Assembly (NCBI GenBank): GCA_005502875.1
Contig: SCMV01000004.1
Location: forward strand, 123,215 to 187,214
Source of the DNA: Comamonadaceae bacterium 2PF
GTDB lineage: Bacteria > Pseudomonadota > Gammaproteobacteria > Burkholderiales > Burkholderiaceae_C
Direction: 5' to 3'
Length of the DNA stretch: 64,000 nt
This document shows, piece by piece, positions 46,583 to 56,208 of this stretch (positions are counted from its first letter, which is position 1; each line of letters opens with the position of its first letter). The translations under genes were made by a program, and so were the position numbers. The notes under the pieces were generated by a model. The model worked only from the letters and a program-made list of their open reading frames with translations, ran no database searches and was not told the DNA's origin.

Positions 46583-46927
46583 TCAGATCAGGTGGCCGTC
46601 TTGTCCGAGCACCTGGTCGATGCGCGAGACGAGTTGATCCACGTACTCGGGCGATGGCAGGGGCCCCAGGGGTGACGCATCGCTCGAGGCTTCGGCCTGG
46701 GTTGCCGCCTTGGGGGCGGGTGCTGCTGGGCGCTCGGCCAGGATGTAGGCCAGGTTCAGCGCAGCCAGCACGGCGATGCGCTCGCGCGCCTTGAGCTTGC
46801 CGCTGTCGCGGATGGCGCACATCTCGCGGTCGACCTGAGAGACCGCTTCGCGCAGGCGCTCCTCACCGCCGTCCGGGCAGCCCAGGCGGTAGCTCTGTCC
46901 CATGATCGAGACTTCGATTTGCTTCAT
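46583..46927 (-). CDS. zapA: cell division protein ZapA
   Basis: The 114-residue protein binds and bundles FtsZ. The N-terminal globular domain (KQIEVSIMGQSYRLGCPDG, EERLREAVSQVDREM) and the following coiled-coil helix (LKARERIAVLAALNLAYIL) match ZapA. A Pro/Ala-rich stretch (66-95) precedes the last helix. The start codon overlaps the stop of the upstream ZapB-like gene (ATGA, 46924-46927), and 6S RNA follows downstream. Confidence 0.94.
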   Translation of the reverse strand: MKQIEVSIMGQSYRLGCPDGGEERLREAVSQVDREMCAIRDSGKLKARERIAVLAALNLAYILAERPAAPAPKAATQAEASSDASPLGPLPSPEYVDQLVSRIDQVLGQDGHLI

Positions 46928-47172
46928 TCTGGTCGGGTGTCGGTGGCGGTTTGATCGCCATCGGGGTGTTCGGTTTCAACCACCGGCAGCGGCAGCTTGT
47001 CGAGCAGCGCGTCGATGCGCGAGCGCGCTGCGGCCAGCCGTGCCTTCAGGGACTCGCGCTCCTGCGTGACGACGTGCACCTGTTGCGCCAGCAACGCATT
47101 GGTGCGGCGCAGCTCCTCGTGGCGCAACAGCAGGCGCTCGATGCGATCGGTGAGTTCGTCGATGCGGGACAT
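46924..47172 (-). CDS. ZapB-like coiled-coil protein (TIGR02449 type)
   Basis: The 82-residue protein is one long coiled coil (MSRIDELTDRIERLLLRHEE, then QVHVVTQERESLKARLAAAR) with an acidic tail. Small coiled-coil proteins in this position upstream of zapA in betaproteobacteria are annotated as TIGR02449/ZapB-like, presumably acting with ZapA at the Z-ring. Direct evidence for the role is positional. Coupled to zapA by a 4-base overlap. Confidence 0.75.
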   Translation of the reverse strand: MSRIDELTDRIERLLLRHEELRRTNALLAQQVHVVTQERESLKARLAAARSRIDALLDKLPLPVVETEHPDGDQTATDTRPE

Positions 47173-47228
47173 GGTGTGCCGAGGCGGGTGAAGAAGGGGC
47201 TCGCTGGCATTGTAGGCGCCCTTACAAT

Positions 47229-47456
47229 TTGCCCGTTGGTGCTCGCGCCAGGGTTCTGGCCTGGCGCAGTTAAACGGGAAGCAAGCGGGGCATGCGCCAT
47301 CAAGGGCGCCAACCTGACTTGCGCTGCCCCCGCAACGGTCGGCGATCGAGCCTGTGCAACCCCAAGTTGCTGGCTCTGTCTGCGCTCTGCAGCCACTGGG
47401 CCTTCGGGCTTGGGAAGGTCGCGCAGGTTGCATCGCCCAGCCCGGATACCGGCCAG
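47229..47456 (+). ncRNA. cobalamin (B12) riboswitch
   Basis: All the landmark blocks of the adenosylcobalamin-type riboswitch appear in order: GTTAAACGGGAAGC (from 47269), CTGCCCCCGCAACGGT (from 47324), the B12 box core GCCACTG (47392-47398), GGGAAGGTCGC (from 47412) and AGCCCGGATACCGGCC (47439-47454). It precedes btuF by ~120 bases and should shut off the whole btuFCD-cob operon when B12 is plentiful. Outer boundaries are approximate. Confidence 0.95.
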
Positions 47457-47578
47457 CAAGGGGTGCGTGCGTTGGCGCGCGCCGTGTCGCCCAGGGCCTG
47501 CGGGGAAGCTGGCCAGGGTCTGTGTCTTGGCCTTCTCCCGTGGAACCTCATCCTCTTGCGCGCTTGTCATGGAGCGCC

Positions 47579-48484
47579 TTGCATCGCGTTGGCCGCTTGC
47601 TCCGCTGGGCGTGTGCCTGGGCGTGCCTGATGGGGTTGTTCTTGGGCAGCGCGGTGCACGCCGCTGCCGATCGCCTGGCCATCGTGGACGATGGCGGCGT
47701 GGCGGTGAGCTTGCCAGCACCGCCTGCGCGCATCGTGTCCCTGTTGCCCTCGCTGACCGAGGCCGTGTGCGTGCTGGGGGGATGCGACCGCCTGATCGGC
47801 GTGGACCGCTGGTCCAACTGGCCCGATCAGGTCGGGCGCTTGCCCAAGCTGGGCAGCCTGGACGAGGCGCCCCTGGAGCGAATCGTGGCGCTCAAACCCG
47901 ACCTGGTGCTGTTGGCGCCGTCTTCGCGTGTGGCACCGCGACTGCGTCAATTGGGCCTGACCGTGGCCGAGCTGGACGCCCGTGACCTGCCGGGCGTGGA
48001 GACCTTGCTCAAAAAGGTGGCGGTCCTGTTGGGTCAGCCGGCATCGGGGCCCCGGCAATGGGCTTTGATCCTTGACGAGCTGGGGGCGGCTGCGCGTTCG
48101 GTGCCCGCGCGGGCTCGTGGCCACACGGTGTATTTCGAGATCAGCAGCGCCCCCCATGCGGCTGGCCAGACCTCGTACATCGGACAGATGCTCAGCCAGC
48201 AGGGCGCACGCAACATCGTGCATGCGCAGCTGGGGCCGTTTCCCAAGCTCAACCCCGAATTCGTGGTGCGAGCGCGGCCGGAGCTGGTGATCGTGTCAGC
48301 GAGCGAGGCACAGGCCTTGCGCCGCCGACCGGGGTGGGCGGCGATCCCGGCGGTGCGTGAGCAACGCATCTGCACTTTGCAGCCCAGGGAAATGGATGCC
48401 TTGTCGCGCCCTGGGCCTCGCTTGCCCGAGGCCGCTCGCGTGCTGGCAAGTTGCCTGACCCGAGCCTGGGGGAGCAAGCCATGA
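47579..48484 (+). CDS. btuF: periplasmic B12-binding protein of the BtuFCD transporter
   Basis: The ~301-residue product has a signal peptide (ACLMGLFLGSAVHAA) and the helical-backbone metal-receptor fold: RIVSLLPSLTEAVCVLGGCD, LIGVDRWSNWPDQVGRLPKL, ERIVALKPDLVLLAPSSRV and SYIGQMLSQQGARNIV. It delivers cobalamin or cobinamide to BtuC. The start is uncertain: TTG 47579 has GGAG four bases upstream and gives a full signal peptide; ATG 47630 would cut it short, and the frame is open far upstream into the riboswitch. The stop overlaps the btuC start (ATGA). Confidence 0.88.
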   Translation: MHRVGRLLRWACAWACLMGLFLGSAVHAAADRLAIVDDGGVAVSLPAPPARIVSLLPSLTEAVCVLGGCDRLIGVDRWSNWPDQVGRLPKLGSLDEAPLERIVALKPDLVLLAPSSRVAPRLRQLGLTVAELDARDLPGVETLLKKVAVLLGQPASGPRQWALILDELGAAARSVPARARGHTVYFEISSAPHAAGQTSYIGQMLSQQGARNIVHAQLGPFPKLNPEFVVRARPELVIVSASEAQALRRRPGWAAIPAVREQRICTLQPREMDALSRPGPRLPEAARVLASCLTRAWGSKP

Positions 48485-49440
48485 GGGCCGTCGGCTGGCT
48501 GGCTGGGGTGATGGTGCTGTTGTGCGGCCTGGGTTGCCTGGTGGGCGCGGACGGCTGGCGCTGGCCCTTGGCCTTGTGGACCGAGCCCGGGCTGCTGGGG
48601 TTGGTGCTTGACATCCGGCTGCCGCGCTCCTTGGGTGCGGCGGTCGTGGGCGCCTTGCTGGGCCTGTCGGGGGCGATCGCTCAGGGCCTGTTCCGCAACC
48701 CGCTGGCCGAGCCGCATTTGCTTGGCTCTGCTGCGGGCGCTGGATTGTGCATGGCCGCTGCCATCGCACTGGGCTGGGTGTCGGGTGACGCAGGGGCCCG
48801 CCTGGGGCTGACGGGGCTGGCTTTTTTTGGCGCCATCGGTGGGGTCTTGCTCACGCTGACGCTGGCACGAGGTGCGGCGCAGACCTACCGCTTGCTGCTC
48901 GCTGGCGTGGTGGTGGGCGTGGTGCTGGGGGCGTTCACGCAGTGGATCATGCTCGGCTCGGCCGACGCCTGGCGAGCCATGCAGGCCTTCATGCTGGGCA
49001 ACACGGCCTTGCTGGGGTGGCCCGCCGTGTGGGCGATGGCGGGTGTGTGGTGGGTCGGCTTGCTGCTGGCGATGGGGCTGGCACCTGTTCTCGATGCCCT
49101 GAGCCTGGGCGAGGACACGGCGCGCAGCCTGGGCGTGCCGCTGGGGGCCTCGCGCGTGGCGCTCGTGGGGGTGCTGGCGGCCTGCACGGCGGCCGCCTCG
49201 GCTCAGGCCGGCCTGATCGCCTTCATCGGTCTGGTGGCGCCGCACCTGGTGCGTGGTTGGGACGGCGGGCGCCACCGCGTGCGCCTGCTGGCGGCCAGCC
49301 TGATGGGCGGCGTGCTGCTGCTGTCGGCCGACCTGCTGTCGCGGGGCTTGCTGCCCCCGCAGGACGTGCCGGTGGGCGTGCTCACCGCCGTGCTGGGCGG
49401 GGGCTACCTGCTGTGGCGCTTGCAACGGAGCGCACCATGA
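48481..49440 (+). CDS. btuC: B12 ABC transporter permease
   Basis: This 319-residue FecCD/BtuC-type permease has about ten membrane segments. It contains the family sequences RLPRSLGAAVVGALLGLSGA, QGLFRNPLAEPHLLG and GLIAFIGLVAPHLVR, the last forming the coupling helix with the ATPase. Overlaps of four bases with btuF before and btuD after show tight translational coupling. Confidence 0.94.
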   Translation: MRAVGWLAGVMVLLCGLGCLVGADGWRWPLALWTEPGLLGLVLDIRLPRSLGAAVVGALLGLSGAIAQGLFRNPLAEPHLLGSAAGAGLCMAAAIALGWVSGDAGARLGLTGLAFFGAIGGVLLTLTLARGAAQTYRLLLAGVVVGVVLGAFTQWIMLGSADAWRAMQAFMLGNTALLGWPAVWAMAGVWWVGLLLAMGLAPVLDALSLGEDTARSLGVPLGASRVALVGVLAACTAAASAQAGLIAFIGLVAPHLVRGWDGGRHRVRLLAASLMGGVLLLSADLLSRGLLPPQDVPVGVLTAVLGGGYLLWRLQRSAP

Positions 49441-50216
49441 GCGACGAGATGCTGTCACTGCGCGCTGTCAGCGCCAACAGGGGCGACCGCACCGTGGTCG
49501 ATCGGGTCAGCCTGAGCCTTCAGGCCGGTGAGTGGGTGGCCCTGGTCGGACCCAATGGCGCTGGCAAGTCCACCTTGCTGCACCTGGCTGCGGGTTTGCT
49601 GGCGCCTGCCTCTGGCGAGGTTTGGCTCGGCGAGCGCGCCCAGGCCGCCTGGTCCGACCGCGCCCGGGCGCGCCAACTGGCCTGGCTGGCGCAATCACCC
49701 GATGGCGACGCCGACATGCTGGTGCGCGATGTGGTCGATCTGGGCCGCTTGCCGCATCGGGGCTGGCTGGCGTGGGGCGGCACCGCAGTGGCATCCGACC
49801 GGGTTGTGGTTGACGAGGCCATGGCCCAGGCCGACGTCCAGGCGCTGGCCTCGCATCGACTGGGGCGCCTGTCGGGCGGCGAGCGCCAGCGGGTGCACCT
49901 GGCCCGCGCGCTCGCGACCCAGGCCCCAGTGCTGTTGCTGGACGAGCCGCTGGCCCACCTGGACCCGCCCCATCAGCGTCACCTCGCCCGGGTCATGCGG
50001 GAGGCGGCCAAGGCGGGTCGAGCGCTGCTCAGCGTCATGCACGAGCTGCCCATTGCGTTGAGCGCAGACCGGCTTGCGGTGATGGGGGCTGGGCGCCTGC
50101 TGGCGCTGGGGCCGGCGTCCGACCCATCTGTGCGAATGGCGTTGTGCGAGGTGTTCGATCACGCCATCGAGCTGGTCGAGGTCGATGGCCGCTGGACGGC
50201 CTGGCCTCGGCTTTGA
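49437..50216 (+). CDS. btuD: B12 ABC transporter ATP-binding protein
   Basis: The 259-residue ABC ATPase has Walker [11 protein letters not shown]-loop QSPDGD, signature [15 protein letters not shown], Walker [13 protein letters not shown] and switch His in VMHELP. It powers BtuC. The start overlaps the btuC stop (ATGA). The assignment to cobalamin rather than ferric siderophore uptake rests on the riboswitch and the downstream cob genes. Confidence 0.92.
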   Translation: MSDEMLSLRAVSANRGDRTVVDRVSLSLQAGEWVALVGPNGAGKSTLLHLAAGLLAPASGEVWLGERAQAAWSDRARARQLAWLAQSPDGDADMLVRDVVDLGRLPHRGWLAWGGTAVASDRVVVDEAMAQADVQALASHRLGRLSGGERQRVHLARALATQAPVLLLDEPLAHLDPPHQRHLARVMREAAKAGRALLSVMHELPIALSADRLAVMGAGRLLALGPASDPSVRMALCEVFDHAIELVEVDGRWTAWPRL

Positions 50217-50259
50217 CCTCCTTTTCACCTTGGTTTGCATCCGGCAGGACAATCCCCCC

Positions 50260-50829
50260 ATGGACATCCAGAACCCACCCACCGAAGCCCCCCAGCAACG
50301 CGAGAAGGCCGAGCGCCGCGGCCTGCTCATCGTCAACACCGGTGACGGCAAGGGCAAGAGCACGGCGGCCTTCGGCCTGGCCCTGCGCGCCCACGGTCGC
50401 GGCAAGCCCGTGCGCATCTTCCAGTTCATGAAGGTGCCCAGCGCCCGCTTTGGCGAGCACCGCGCCTTCGAGCAGCTGGGCGTGCCCGTCGAAGGCCTGG
50501 GCGACGGCTTCAGCTGGAAGAGCAAGGACCTGGAGCACTCGGCGCAGCTCGCGCGCGATGGGTGGGCCCGAGCGCGCGCCGTGATCGAGGCCGGCGAGGC
50601 CTTCCTGGTCGTGCTCGACGAAATGACCTACCCGCTCATCTACGGCTGGGTGCCGCTGCAGGAGGTGGTCGATGCCTTGCGCTCGCGGCCTTCGCACGTG
50701 CACGTGGTGATCACCGGGCGCGATTGCCCCGCCGAGGTCATCGAGATCGCCGACACGGTCAGCGAGGTGCGCAAGGTCAAGCACGCCTACGAGGCGGGCA
50801 TCCCGGCGCAACGCGGCATCGAGGATTGA
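50260..50829 (+). CDS. cobO: cob(I)yrinic acid a,c-diamide adenosyltransferase
   Basis: This 189-residue CobO/BtuR/CobA-type adenosyltransferase attaches the 5'-deoxyadenosyl ligand to reduced cobalt. It has P-loop [37 protein letters not shown] and [13 protein letters not shown]. The mobile N-terminal arm (1-20) is typical. GCAGGA precedes ATG 50260. cobT begins 3 bases after its stop. Confidence 0.94.
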   Translation: MDIQNPPTEAPQQREKAERRGLLIVNTGDGKGKSTAAFGLALRAHGRGKPVRIFQFMKVPSARFGEHRAFEQLGVPVEGLGDGFSWKSKDLEHSAQLARDGWARARAVIEAGEAFLVVLDEMTYPLIYGWVPLQEVVDALRSRPSHVHVVITGRDCPAEVIEIADTVSEVRKVKHAYEAGIPAQRGIED

Positions 50830-50832
50830 TGC

Positions 50833-51933
50833 ATGGCGGGCTCGTCGTTGCGCGCTGAAACCGGGGCAGCCGTGCCGCACGGGGCATCGGTGCTGCCCGA
50901 GGTGGCCGACCTGCGCGATGAGGCGCTTGCAGCCCGCTTGCAACACGCCATCGACCACAAGACCAAGCCCTTGGGCTCGCTGGGTCGCATCGAGTCGCTG
51001 GCCTTGCAGATCGGGTTGACCTTGCGCAGCGAGCACCCGGTGCTGGTCTCGCCGCAGGTGGTGGTGTTCGCGGGCGACCACGGCTTGGCGGCGCGCGGCG
51101 TGTCGGCATTCCCGCCAGACGTGACCTGGCAGATGGTCGAGAACTTCCTGGCTGGCGGCGCGGCCATCAGCGTGCTCGCGCGCCAGCATGGCCTGTCGCT
51201 CACGGTGGTGGACGCGGGCGTTGCCAAGGACTTGGCACCGCGCCCGATGCTGCAAATCCGCAAAGTGGCCCCTGGTACATCCGACTGCAGTCAGGGCCCG
51301 GCCATGACGCCGGCGCAATGCGCTCAGGCGCTTGAACAAGGCGCCGAGGTCGTGCGCAGCCTGCCCGGCAACGCTGTGTTGTTCGGTGAAATGGGCATCG
51401 GCAACACATCGAGCGCAGCGCTCATCATGGCCCGCCTCACGGGCCTGCCGCTGGCGCCATGCGTGGGCCGGGGCACCGGGCTGGACGAGCCCGCCATGCA
51501 GCGCAAACTCGCCGTCCTGCAAGAGGCTTTGCTCGCGAACGCCGATGCGCGCGAGCCCCTGGCCGTGTTGCAAGCCTTCGGAGGCTTCGAAGTGGCCATG
51601 ATGTGCGGCGCCATGCTCGAAGCGGCGGCGCAAGGGCGCGTCATCGTGGTCGACGGTTTCATCGCCACCAGCGCCTTGCTCGTGGCGCATGCGCTGCGGC
51701 CATGGGTGCTGCAGCGCTGTGTGTTCTCGCATCAGTCCGACGAGAGCGGCCACGCACGCATGCTGGCTCACCTGGGCGCCGAGCCCCTGATCAAACTTGA
51801 CCTGCGCCTGGGAGAAGGCTCGGGTGCGGCCTTGGCCTGGCCGCTGCTGGAGTCGGCCTGCAGGATCCTGCGAGAGATGGCGAGCTTCGAGTCTGCCGGG
51901 GTCAGCGGCGCTGGAACCGACCCGCAGGCCTGA
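50833..51933 (+). CDS. cobT: nicotinate-nucleotide--dimethylbenzimidazole phosphoribosyltransferase
   Basis: The 366-residue enzyme makes alpha-ribazole phosphate for the lower ligand of B12. Conserved pieces include [59 protein letters not shown] and the catalytic-Glu loop [12 protein letters not shown]. Length is normal (about 350). Confidence 0.96.
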   Translation: MAGSSLRAETGAAVPHGASVLPEVADLRDEALAARLQHAIDHKTKPLGSLGRIESLALQIGLTLRSEHPVLVSPQVVVFAGDHGLAARGVSAFPPDVTWQMVENFLAGGAAISVLARQHGLSLTVVDAGVAKDLAPRPMLQIRKVAPGTSDCSQGPAMTPAQCAQALEQGAEVVRSLPGNAVLFGEMGIGNTSSAALIMARLTGLPLAPCVGRGTGLDEPAMQRKLAVLQEALLANADAREPLAVLQAFGGFEVAMMCGAMLEAAAQGRVIVVDGFIATSALLVAHALRPWVLQRCVFSHQSDESGHARMLAHLGAEPLIKLDLRLGEGSGAALAWPLLESACRILREMASFESAGVSGAGTDPQA

Positions 51934-51940
51934 GATCGAC

Positions 51941-52855
51941 ATGAGCCAATCGCCACCGCCACGCGGCCCGCTCGCAACCTTGTCCGGCGCCTTGGTGCAT
52001 GAGCTGCGCCTGTTCTGGCTGGCCGTGCAGTTCCTCACCCGCGTGCCGGTGCCGGCCTGGGTGGGTTGGCAGCCCGCTTGGATGCCCGCGAGCATGCGGC
52101 ACTTTCCGCTGGTGGGCGCCCTGGTGGGGCTGTTCGGCGTGGCGGTGCTGGCGGTGTGCTCGGCCTGGTGGCCGCCGGCGGTGGCCGTGGGCCTGAGCAT
52201 GGCCGCCACGGTCTGGCTCACCGGAGGGTTTCACGAAGACGGTTGGGCCGACACCTGCGATGGCCTGGGTGGGGCGGTCGGCCGCGACAAGGCTTTGCTC
52301 ATCATGAAGGACTCGCGCCTGGGCACCTATGGTGCGCTGGGCCTGCTTCTGCTGCTGGGCCTGAAGGCCACGGTGCTGGTCGAGCTGCTCACGCCCCGCG
52401 TGCACGAGCTCGACAGCGCCCGCACCAGCCGGATCCACCAGGTGCTGCTGCTGTGGACGTCGATGGGCCTGGTCTGGGCGCATGCGCTCTCGCGCCTGGT
52501 GCCGGTCGTGCTGACCCGTTTGCTGCCCTACGCCGGCGACGCCGAGCACGCCAAGGCCAAACCCCTGGCGCTGGCCGTGGCCACGCCGCACGTGTGGGCC
52601 ACGGTGGCCAACACCGGGGTGGTGGCTGCGGCGATGGCCGTGTTCTTCGTGCTCGACGGCTGGCCCCTGCGCACGCTGGGGCAGGCGCTGGCCTGGGGCC
52701 TGCTGGGTGCTGCGTTGGTGCTGGCCTGGTGCCTGGGTTGGTTCAAGCGTCGCTTGGGTGGATTCACGGGCGACACCCTGGGCGCCAGCCAGCAACTCGC
52801 GGAGCTGACCATCTTGCTGGCCTGGTTGCACGTGGTGCACCCGGTGGGCGATTGA
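51941..52855 (+). CDS. cobS: adenosylcobinamide-GDP ribazoletransferase
   Basis: The 304-residue integral membrane enzyme joins GDP-cobinamide and alpha-ribazole, the last step of the nucleotide loop. It has LAVQFLTRVPVP at the N-terminus, the metal-binding FHEDGWADTCDGLGG and LGTYGALGL, and about six to seven membrane segments. It starts 7 bases after cobT. Confidence 0.95.
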   Translation: MSQSPPPRGPLATLSGALVHELRLFWLAVQFLTRVPVPAWVGWQPAWMPASMRHFPLVGALVGLFGVAVLAVCSAWWPPAVAVGLSMAATVWLTGGFHEDGWADTCDGLGGAVGRDKALLIMKDSRLGTYGALGLLLLLGLKATVLVELLTPRVHELDSARTSRIHQVLLLWTSMGLVWAHALSRLVPVVLTRLLPYAGDAEHAKAKPLALAVATPHVWATVANTGVVAAAMAVFFVLDGWPLRTLGQALAWGLLGAALVLAWCLGWFKRRLGGFTGDTLGASQQLAELTILLAWLHVVHPVGD

Positions 52856-52880
52856 ATCGGGCCGGCATGGCTGCGTGAGC

Positions 52881-53435
52881 ATGGTCGACATGCCCTTGGT
52901 TTTCACGGCCTGGCGCCACCCACGACCGATCGATCACGAGGGGCGCTGCATCGGCCGCACCAACTTGCGCGTGGACCCGCGCAAGGTCCGGCGCCTGGCG
53001 CGTCGCATCCATCGGCATGCGCGGGCGCAGGGCCTGCCGCAAGTGGTCTGCACGTCATCGCTCGTGCGTTGCCGCGCCGTCGGTCGTCACCTGCGCAGCC
53101 TGGGCTGGCAACACGTGGTCGATGACGCCCTGCTGGAGGCCGACTTCGGCACCTGGGACGGGCAAGCCTGGGCACGCATCGCGCGCGAGGCCGTCGATGC
53201 CTGGGTGGCTGACTTTTTGCACCACCGCCCAGGTGGTGGTGAGAGCCTGCAGCAGGTGCTGCAGCGCGCCGCAAGTTGGCAGCCGCCCGAGCCCGGCGCG
53301 AGCGTCATCGGCCATGCAGGCTGGATGTTGGCGCGCCGTTGGTTGCAAACACACGGACCTGGGCGGCCGCCGACGCAGGCATCGCAGTGGCCGAAGCCAC
53401 CGGCACATGGCGAGGCCTGGTCGCTGATGGCGTGA
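52881..53435 (+). CDS. cobC: histidine phosphatase family protein, probable alpha-ribazole phosphatase
   Basis: The 184-residue protein is in the phosphoglycerate-mutase-like superfamily: the catalytic His is in TAWRHPRP (the usual RHG reads RHP), Arg in CTSSLVRCRAVG, acidic ADFGTWDGQAW and the second His in VIGHAGW. Its place at the end of the cob operon points to CobC, which removes phosphate from alpha-ribazole phosphate or adenosylcobalamin phosphate. The RHP variant weakens the assignment slightly. ATG 52881 is used; GTG 52875 is possible. Confidence 0.78.
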   Translation: MVDMPLVFTAWRHPRPIDHEGRCIGRTNLRVDPRKVRRLARRIHRHARAQGLPQVVCTSSLVRCRAVGRHLRSLGWQHVVDDALLEADFGTWDGQAWARIAREAVDAWVADFLHHRPGGGESLQQVLQRAASWQPPEPGASVIGHAGWMLARRWLQTHGPGRPPTQASQWPKPPAHGEAWSLMA

Positions 53436-53503
53436 CCTCCCGCAAAAGCCGACACGCCGCGAACCGCGTGCGGCGCTCAGCCTGATGATCAGAGGCCGCT
53501 GAC

Positions 53504-54832
53504 TCAGTAACGACGCGTGGCGCCCGCCAGCCGCAGGTAGGTGCGCGCCAGCCAGCTGACCACCGCGCGCCGTGCTCGCGCCACCCAGCCAGGTCGGCTG
53601 TCGGTGGTGGGGGCGGGCACCTCGCGGCTGCGCGAGAAGTCTTCCTCCAGTGAGGTCGACAACGTGCGCACGAAGGCCCGGTCCTTGATCACGAGGTTGC
53701 CTTCGAGGTTGAGCACCAGCGAGAGCGGGTCGAGGTTGGACGAGCCCACCGTGGCCCACTCGTCGTCCACGCGCAGCACCTTGGCATGCAGGAAGGCGTC
53801 CTGGTACTCGAAGATGCGAACGCCGTGGCGCTGCAGCTCGTGGTAAAGCACCTGGGCCGCGACCCCGGCGATGCGGTAGTCGAGCTTGCCTTGCAGCAGC
53901 AGCCGCACCTGCACGCCCTTCGAAGCGGCGTGGCGCAGGGCCAGCCGGATGGCGCGGTGAGGGTAGAAGTAAGGGGTGACGATGTCGATGCGCTCGCGCG
54001 CCTGCCGGATGGCTTGCAAGGAAGCGAGTTCGATGGTGCGGCGCTGGCGCAGGTTGTCGCGCATGACGAAGGCGCAGCGCGAGCCGTGCAGCAGTTGGGC
54101 GGCTTGCTCTACGCGGCCTTGCTCGCGCGGAGACAGGCGCATGCGAGCCTGATCGAGCAGCCGCTTGAAGCGGCGAAACTTCTGCAGGTCACTGGCCGCT
54201 TTCGGCAATTGGGGCAACTCGTCGCGCCAGTCCACGCCGAACTGCGCACGCGTCCAGATGGCTCGAACCGCGTGCAGCATGGGCGTGATGGCCGGGCCCG
54301 TCAGGTCGACGGCATAGTCCAGCCGTGGGCGTTCCGACCAGCCGTGGTGCAGGTCATACCGGTCGTCGATCAGGTTGATGCCGCCGATGAAGGCCTGGCT
54401 GCGGTCGATGACGGCGATCTTCAGGTGCATGCGCCGCCACTGGCTGGTGTCGAACACCAGGGCGCCCAGGCCCCGCGTGGGGCGGTAGGTGGCCAGCTTC
54501 ACCCCGGCCAGCGTCAGGTCCTGCCACAGGCTGGCGGGTGCGTCGTGAGAGCCCAGCCCATCGACCACCAGGTGCACCGAAACGCCGCGCCTGGCGGCCC
54601 GCATCAGGGCTTGCAGCACCCAGCTGCTTTGCCCCGGCGGGGAGATCATGTAGAAGGCCATCCACACGCTGTGCTGCGCGGCATCGATGCGATCGCGCAG
54701 CGCGGGGAACAGCTCCTCGCCACCCTTGAGCAGGCGCACCTCGTTGCCACCCGTGAACACCGGCCGCCTCTGAACGTACCAGGCCAGGCCCTCGAGGGTG
54801 TCCAGGTCGGCCTCGGCCGGCGACACCTGCAT
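53504..54832 (-). CDS. clsB: cardiolipin synthase (phospholipase D type, ClsB-like)
   Basis: The 442-residue protein has two HKD motifs: HLKIAVID with following FIGGINLIDDRYD, and HAKVLRVD with VGSSNLDPLS. No N-terminal membrane segments are present, which suits ClsB rather than ClsA. It would condense phosphatidylglycerol with phosphatidylglycerol or phosphatidylethanolamine to make cardiolipin. It is 3 bases downstream of the endonuclease/phosphatase-fold gene, the common ybhP-clsB pairing. Confidence 0.88.
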   Translation of the reverse strand: MQVSPAEADLDTLEGLAWYVQRRPVFTGGNEVRLLKGGEELFPALRDRIDAAQHSVWMAFYMISPPGQSSWVLQALMRAARRGVSVHLVVDGLGSHDAPASLWQDLTLAGVKLATYRPTRGLGALVFDTSQWRRMHLKIAVIDRSQAFIGGINLIDDRYDLHHGWSERPRLDYAVDLTGPAITPMLHAVRAIWTRAQFGVDWRDELPQLPKAASDLQKFRRFKRLLDQARMRLSPREQGRVEQAAQLLHGSRCAFVMRDNLRQRRTIELASLQAIRQARERIDIVTPYFYPHRAIRLALRHAASKGVQVRLLLQGKLDYRIAGVAAQVLYHELQRHGVRIFEYQDAFLHAKVLRVDDEWATVGSSNLDPLSLVLNLEGNLVIKDRAFVRTLSTSLEEDFSRSREVPAPTTDSRPGWVARARRAVVSWLARTYLRLAGATRRY

Positions 54833-54835
54833 CGC

Positions 54836-55645
54836 TCAACCCAGCTCGAGTTCGACCACCAGGGGCAGGTGGTCCGACAGCCTGGCCCAGGTGCCACCTC
54901 GGGGCACCATCACCGAGGTGCAGCGCAGGCCCCGTGTGTAGACGCGGTCCAGCGACAGCACCGGCACGATCGAGGGGAAGGTGGGCACGCGCGCCACGTC
55001 CGCAGTGCAAGCGCGGACCAGGCCGGCATCGGTGAAGACCGGGTCCAGCTTCTCGCTCCAGTCGTTGAAGTCACCCGCGATCACCACTGGGGCGTTGGCA
55101 GGCAACGATTCATGCACCAGCCGGGCCAGTCGCTCGGCCTGCCTCAGCCGGCTGGCGTGGATCAGGCCCAGGTGCACCACCACCACGTGCACCTCGATGC
55201 CCCGCCACCGCACCGGCACGTGCAACAGCCCACGCTGCTCGAAGCGGTGATCGGAGACGTCGTGGTGCCCGATGTCGCCGATGGGCCAGCGCGCAAGCAG
55301 CGCGTTGCCATGCTCGCCGCCGCGCGTGAAGGCGTTGGTGCGGTAAGCGACTTCGTAGCCTTCGGGGGCGAGGTAGTCGGCCTGCGGCTCGGCGGGCCAG
55401 GCCATGGGCCCGAACTGCGTGCGCGAGAACGTGCGGGCCTCCTGCTCGTTGAAGCGCCGGACCTCTTGCAGGCAGACGATGTCGGCGTCCATGGCTTCGA
55501 CCGCCAGGCCCAGGTTGTGGATTTCCAGGCGCTTGGAGGGGCCCAGGCCGCGCACGCCTTTGTGGATGTTGTAGGTCGCCACGCGCAGGCAGGAGGAGCC
55601 CTGGGTCGACGGCGGCAGCAGCGAAGACTGAAGCGGGTTGAGCAC
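54836..55645 (-). CDS. endonuclease/exonuclease/phosphatase-fold protein (YbhP-like)
   Basis: The 269-residue protein has the EEP-fold motifs: RVATYNIHKG, ADIVCLQEVR (metal-binding Glu), VVIAGDFNDW and the terminal LSDHLPLVVELEL (catalytic Asp-His). The family includes DNases, sphingomyelinases and inositol phosphatases; pairing with clsB hints at a lipid-related role, as ybhP does in E. coli. The start is GTG 55645. Confidence 0.85.
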   Translation of the reverse strand: MLNPLQSSLLPPSTQGSSCLRVATYNIHKGVRGLGPSKRLEIHNLGLAVEAMDADIVCLQEVRRFNEQEARTFSRTQFGPMAWPAEPQADYLAPEGYEVAYRTNAFTRGGEHGNALLARWPIGDIGHHDVSDHRFEQRGLLHVPVRWRGIEVHVVVVHLGLIHASRLRQAERLARLVHESLPANAPVVIAGDFNDWSEKLDPVFTDAGLVRACTADVARVPTFPSIVPVLSLDRVYTRGLRCTSVMVPRGGTWARLSDHLPLVVELELG

Positions 55646-55731
55646 GGTCGTCAGCAGAGGTGCGAGGGTTCAACCTTACCCGAAGTGGGGTGGCCCACGC
55701 CGCGCATCAAGGGGCGGGTTCCCCTCGGTTT

Positions 55732-56208
55732 TCATCGGTTCTGCAACTGCCGGGGCAGCATCAGGATGGCCTCCGCGTTGGAAGGTGAGAAGCAACGGTC
55801 GGCCGCCTCCTGCCACGGCAGCCAGGCGTGTTGCGTGTGCTCGCGAGGCGCCAGCGTGATGGGGGTCTCGCGCGGCACCTGCAGGCTGAAGACTCGCTCG
55901 GTGTTGTGCGTCACGCCCGGCGCGTAGCGGTGGCGCCAGACGGGGTAGATCTCGTAGACGTTTTCCAGCGCCCAGTCGCGCAAGGCCGATGCGGGCACCT
56001 GGGGCGAGCCAACGACGATGCCGGTTTCTTCGGCGACCTCGCGGATGGCGGTCAGCGCCCAGTCTTCGTCCAGGTGGTCCTTCGAGCCGGTCACGCTTTG
56101 CCAGAAGCCGGGTTGCTTGGCGCGCTCGATGAGCAGCACCTCCAGCTCGGGTGAGTGGATCACCACCAGCACGGACTGCGGGATCTTGTGGGCGGGTTCT
56201 GGGCTCAT
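55732..56208 (-). CDS. nudB: dihydroneopterin triphosphate diphosphatase (Nudix)
   Basis: The 158-residue Nudix hydrolase starts folate synthesis by removing pyrophosphate from dihydroneopterin triphosphate. The Nudix box is TGSKDHLDEDWALTAIREVA followed by EETGI, and the region WALENVYEIYPVWRHRYAPG is characteristic of NudB. It overlaps the upstream CsgG-like gene by 4 bases (ATGA), and aspS-nudB proximity is common in proteobacteria. Confidence 0.92.
   Translation of the reverse strand: MSPEPAHKIPQSVLVVIHSPELEVLLIERAKQPGFWQSVTGSKDHLDEDWALTAIREVAEETGIVVGSPQVPASALRDWALENVYEIYPVWRHRYAPGVTHNTERVFSLQVPRETPITLAPREHTQHAWLPWQEAADRCFSPSNAEAILMLPRQLQNR

Noticed and set aside
50035..52221. Long minus-strand open frame opposite cobO and cobT
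   Set aside because: Antisense shadow. The cob genes on the plus strand have full catalytic motifs and tight spacing.
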